Source of the DNA: Pedobacter chinensis
Lineage (GTDB): Bacteria; Bacteroidota; Bacteroidia; Sphingobacteriales; Sphingobacteriaceae
Assembly: GCF_003339865.1 (NCBI RefSeq)
Contig: NZ_QPKV01000002.1
Coordinates: 248,001-312,000 of the forward strand
DNA: 64,000 bases
Direction: 5' to 3'
In this document: positions 62,317 to 64,000 of the stretch, one piece after another
How the letters are laid out: every line of letters begins with the position of its first letter
Position numbering within the stretch: the stretch's first letter is position 1
Notes under the pieces: model-generated
Seen by the model: only the letters and a program-made list of their open reading frames with translations
The model's database searches: none
What the model was told of the DNA's origin: nothing
Program-made: the position numbers and the translations under genes

Positions 62317-63435
62317 TTATTTTAAGCTTTTGTTAATCTGATCAAGCAGATACCCTTTCAAATCAGAATCGTATTCCCAAAACATTACTCCTCCCATTTT
62401 ATTTTTATTCACATACTTGCACTTTTCCGTTACAGATACCTCATCGTCATAAGTCATGTATTCGCGGGTTACAGAATTAAAAATATAAGAAGCTTTTGCA
62501 TCTTTATCATGGTATCTGGTAAATCCCTTTTGATTGATTAAACTATCTTTAATAAAGGTATAACCCTTTCCATACTTAGTACTTAGAACCGAATCACCTA
62601 AACCTTTTGTTGAGTTTGGTTTTAATGTAAACGAACGACTGTAAAAAGCAATTCCCATGACCAGCTTATGGGCCGGAACTCCGGCCGTTAGAAACTCTCT
62701 GAAGGTTTTATCAGCATAATTTTCAGCAGGGCGTATTTTCGAGTTGTAAAGATTCGTGTGATGACCGGCAAAATCTCTGTTATAAAAATCATATGTCATG
62801 AGGTTTACAAAATCAAGATATTGTTGTGCTTTATCCATTTCAGTGTGATTGATAAAGTTGGTAAAACCACCCACTGCAATAGTTAAAAGCTTTTTGGTTT
62901 GTTGTATCTTTTCTAAGCTATCGAGTTCAAGCCGAACTTCTTTTAACATTAAAGTAAAGTTCTGCTTATCTTCAGGTCTGTACACATTACCTTCTTCGCC
63001 AGGAATTGCAGGGTATTCCCAATCAATATCCACCCCATCCAGATTATATTTTTCAATGATTTTCACCGCGCTTTCGGCAAAAGCTTTCCTTGACGTATCT
63101 GAAAGTGCAGCATCAGAAAAATTTTCACTCCAGGCCCATCCGCCAATGGAAATTAAGATTTTAAGATTTGGATTTTTAAGTTTAAGCTTATTTAAATTTT
63201 GCAGATTTAAAGTATCTGTTGCCTCTTTACTTAACAAAGCACGGTTGTTTTTCACATTAACAAAAGCATAATTAATATGTGTTAATTTTTCAGCCTGAAT
63301 TTTATTTATATCCACTAAGCCTCTATAACCACCCACATAACCGATCACAACTTTTGTTTTAGGCTTCCGTTCTGATCGCATGGCGTTTAGTGTAATTACA
63401 CTAAACAGCGCAAGAATAAACAGCTTAATTTTCAT
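62317..63435 (-). CDS. GH18 chitinase-like hydrolase, exported
   Basis: A 372-residue enzyme. The catalytic DGVDIDWEYP (DxxDxDxE) lies near residues 138-147. Other GH18 marks: VIGYVGGYRG, KLTHINYAFVN, ISIGGWAWSENFSDAA, VNLMTYDFYN and GVMFWEYDSD. A signal peptide precedes it (FILALFSVITLNA). It degrades chitin or related GlcNAc polymers. No binding module is attached. It ends 187 bp downstream of the GH30 start on the same strand. Confidence 0.93.
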   Translation of the reverse strand: MKIKLFILALFSVITLNAMRSERKPKTKVVIGYVGGYRGLVDINKIQAEKLTHINYAFVNVKNNRALLSKEATDTLNLQNLNKLKLKNPNLKILISIGGWAWSENFSDAALSDTSRKAFAESAVKIIEKYNLDGVDIDWEYPAIPGEEGNVYRPEDKQNFTLMLKEVRLELDSLEKIQQTKKLLTIAVGGFTNFINHTEMDKAQQYLDFVNLMTYDFYNRDFAGHHTNLYNSKIRPAENYADKTFREFLTAGVPAHKLVMGIAFYSRSFTLKPNSTKGLGDSVLSTKYGKGYTFIKDSLINQKGFTRYHDKDAKASYIFNSVTREYMTYDDEVSVTEKCKYVNKNKMGGVMFWEYDSDLKGYLLDQINKSLK

Positions 63436-63529
63436 CTGTATAAATTATTAATTGTGTTGTTTATTGTTTTAAAAGGTATTAATGAACTCACAGGCTCGGT
63501 TTGTTTTTAATTGTGAGAAGCTATTAGAT

Positions 63530-64000
63530 TTATTTACTTCTTAAAAGCGCTTCCAAATAATAGTAATCTGCATAGTTTATAGGCACATCTATTTCAGATT
63601 TTGCAGGGCGATGGCCGGTGCTGTGTTCTAAAATAAAACCATAATTATCTCCTGTTTTACTCGTGTATTTTGTACTTAATGAATATAAGATTTTATCAGC
63701 TGCTGCTTTATATTTCTTTCCATTTTTACCATATCCGGCAAGTTCATACAAAGCAGATGCCGTGATTGCTGCCGCTGATGCATCTCTTGAAGTATTTGGG
63801 ATTTGTGGATCATTATAATCCCAATATGGAATGCCATCTTCAGGAGTGATTTTATTGTTTAATATAAAACCAGCAATTCCTTCTGCCTGAGCTAAATAAG
63901 TTTTATTTTTTGTTTCACGATAACACATCGTGTAACCATATAACGCCCATGCCTGACCACGTGCCCAGGCCGATTCATTTGCATAACCCTGTGCGGTTAC
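63530..64000 (-). CDS. GH88 unsaturated glucuronyl hydrolase, partial
   Basis: The C-terminal part of a GH88 enzyme; the frame continues open through the right window edge. The family block YANESAWARGQAWALYGYTMCYRE is visible at the edge, followed by GIPYWDYNDPQIPNTSRDASAAAITASALYELAGYGK. These enzymes remove unsaturated uronic acids from oligosaccharides made by lyases, feeding the uxuA pathway. The N-terminal part and signal peptide are off the window. It reads in the same direction as GH18 and GH30. Confidence 0.9.
   Translation of the reverse strand, partial: VTAQGYANESAWARGQAWALYGYTMCYRETKNKTYLAQAEGIAGFILNNKITPEDGIPYWDYNDPQIPNTSRDASAAAITASALYELAGYGKNGKKYKAAADKILYSLSTKYTSKTGDNYGFILEHSTGHRPAKSEIDVPINYADYYYLEALLRSK

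Overview
The window looks like the chromosome of a Bacteroidota bacterium of the Sphingobacteriaceae, most likely Pedobacter or a close relative. It is AT-rich, carries SusC/SusD-type transport genes, has several promoters matching the Bacteroidota -7 consensus TAnnTTTG, and encodes relatives of PafA phosphatase, ArsO, a GH130 enzyme and a bacteriophytochrome. The genus is inferred from the gene families; I saw no marker gene that proves it.

Left part (1-11.4 kb): a truncated nhaA is followed by accessory DNA. This holds an XRE regulator, a RelE/ParE-like toxin with its antitoxin, and a two-gene module of a MNT/HEPN-like protein and a SWIM-SNF2 helicase. Next comes a mobilization block read leftwards: a membrane coiled-coil protein, a relaxase, MobC, a winged-helix protein and an excisionase-like protein. 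A likely oriT and a cluster of hairpins lie in or beside this block. No integrase or conjugation (tra) genes are in view.

Arsenic/metal part (11.5-27 kb): one long rightward gene string encodes ArsR, a DUF6428 protein, an ArsN1-like acetyltransferase, ArsC, Acr3 and ArsO. It continues with only short gaps into a PafA-like alkaline phosphatase and two paralogous metallophosphoesterases. ChrA and DoxX genes read leftwards after it. An AraC regulator and a TolC-RND-adaptor efflux operon follow.

27-29.5 kb is decayed DNA: a lipoprotein pseudogene, the tail of an esterase and a RibD/DHFR-like gene. From 29.5 to 34.8 kb a SusC/SusD pair sits behind a SAM-I riboswitch with its own terminator and a 28-codon leader ORF containing three cysteines. 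A perfect 20-bp palindrome separates it from a divergent TlpA-like thioredoxin gene.

36-41 kb carries a CDGSH protein and the arabinose genes araB-araD-araA. Five tandem copies of a ~153-bp repeat follow. 41.7-47.3 kb holds a histone H1-like protein, heme oxygenase, a response regulator and a bacteriophytochrome kinase, then a divergent response regulator, MscS, a tiny Lys-rich protein and a SpoIIAA-like protein.

47.4-58.4 kb holds an esterase, Ku, a GT4 fusion protein and a GH130 protein (converging on a duplicated ~255-bp repeat), a GAF histidine kinase, a phosphoesterase and a DUF4185 protein. 58.6-64 kb is a leftward carbohydrate cluster: uxuA, an SDR oxidoreductase, GH30, GH18 and a partial GH88, fitting glucuronate and glucan/chitin use.
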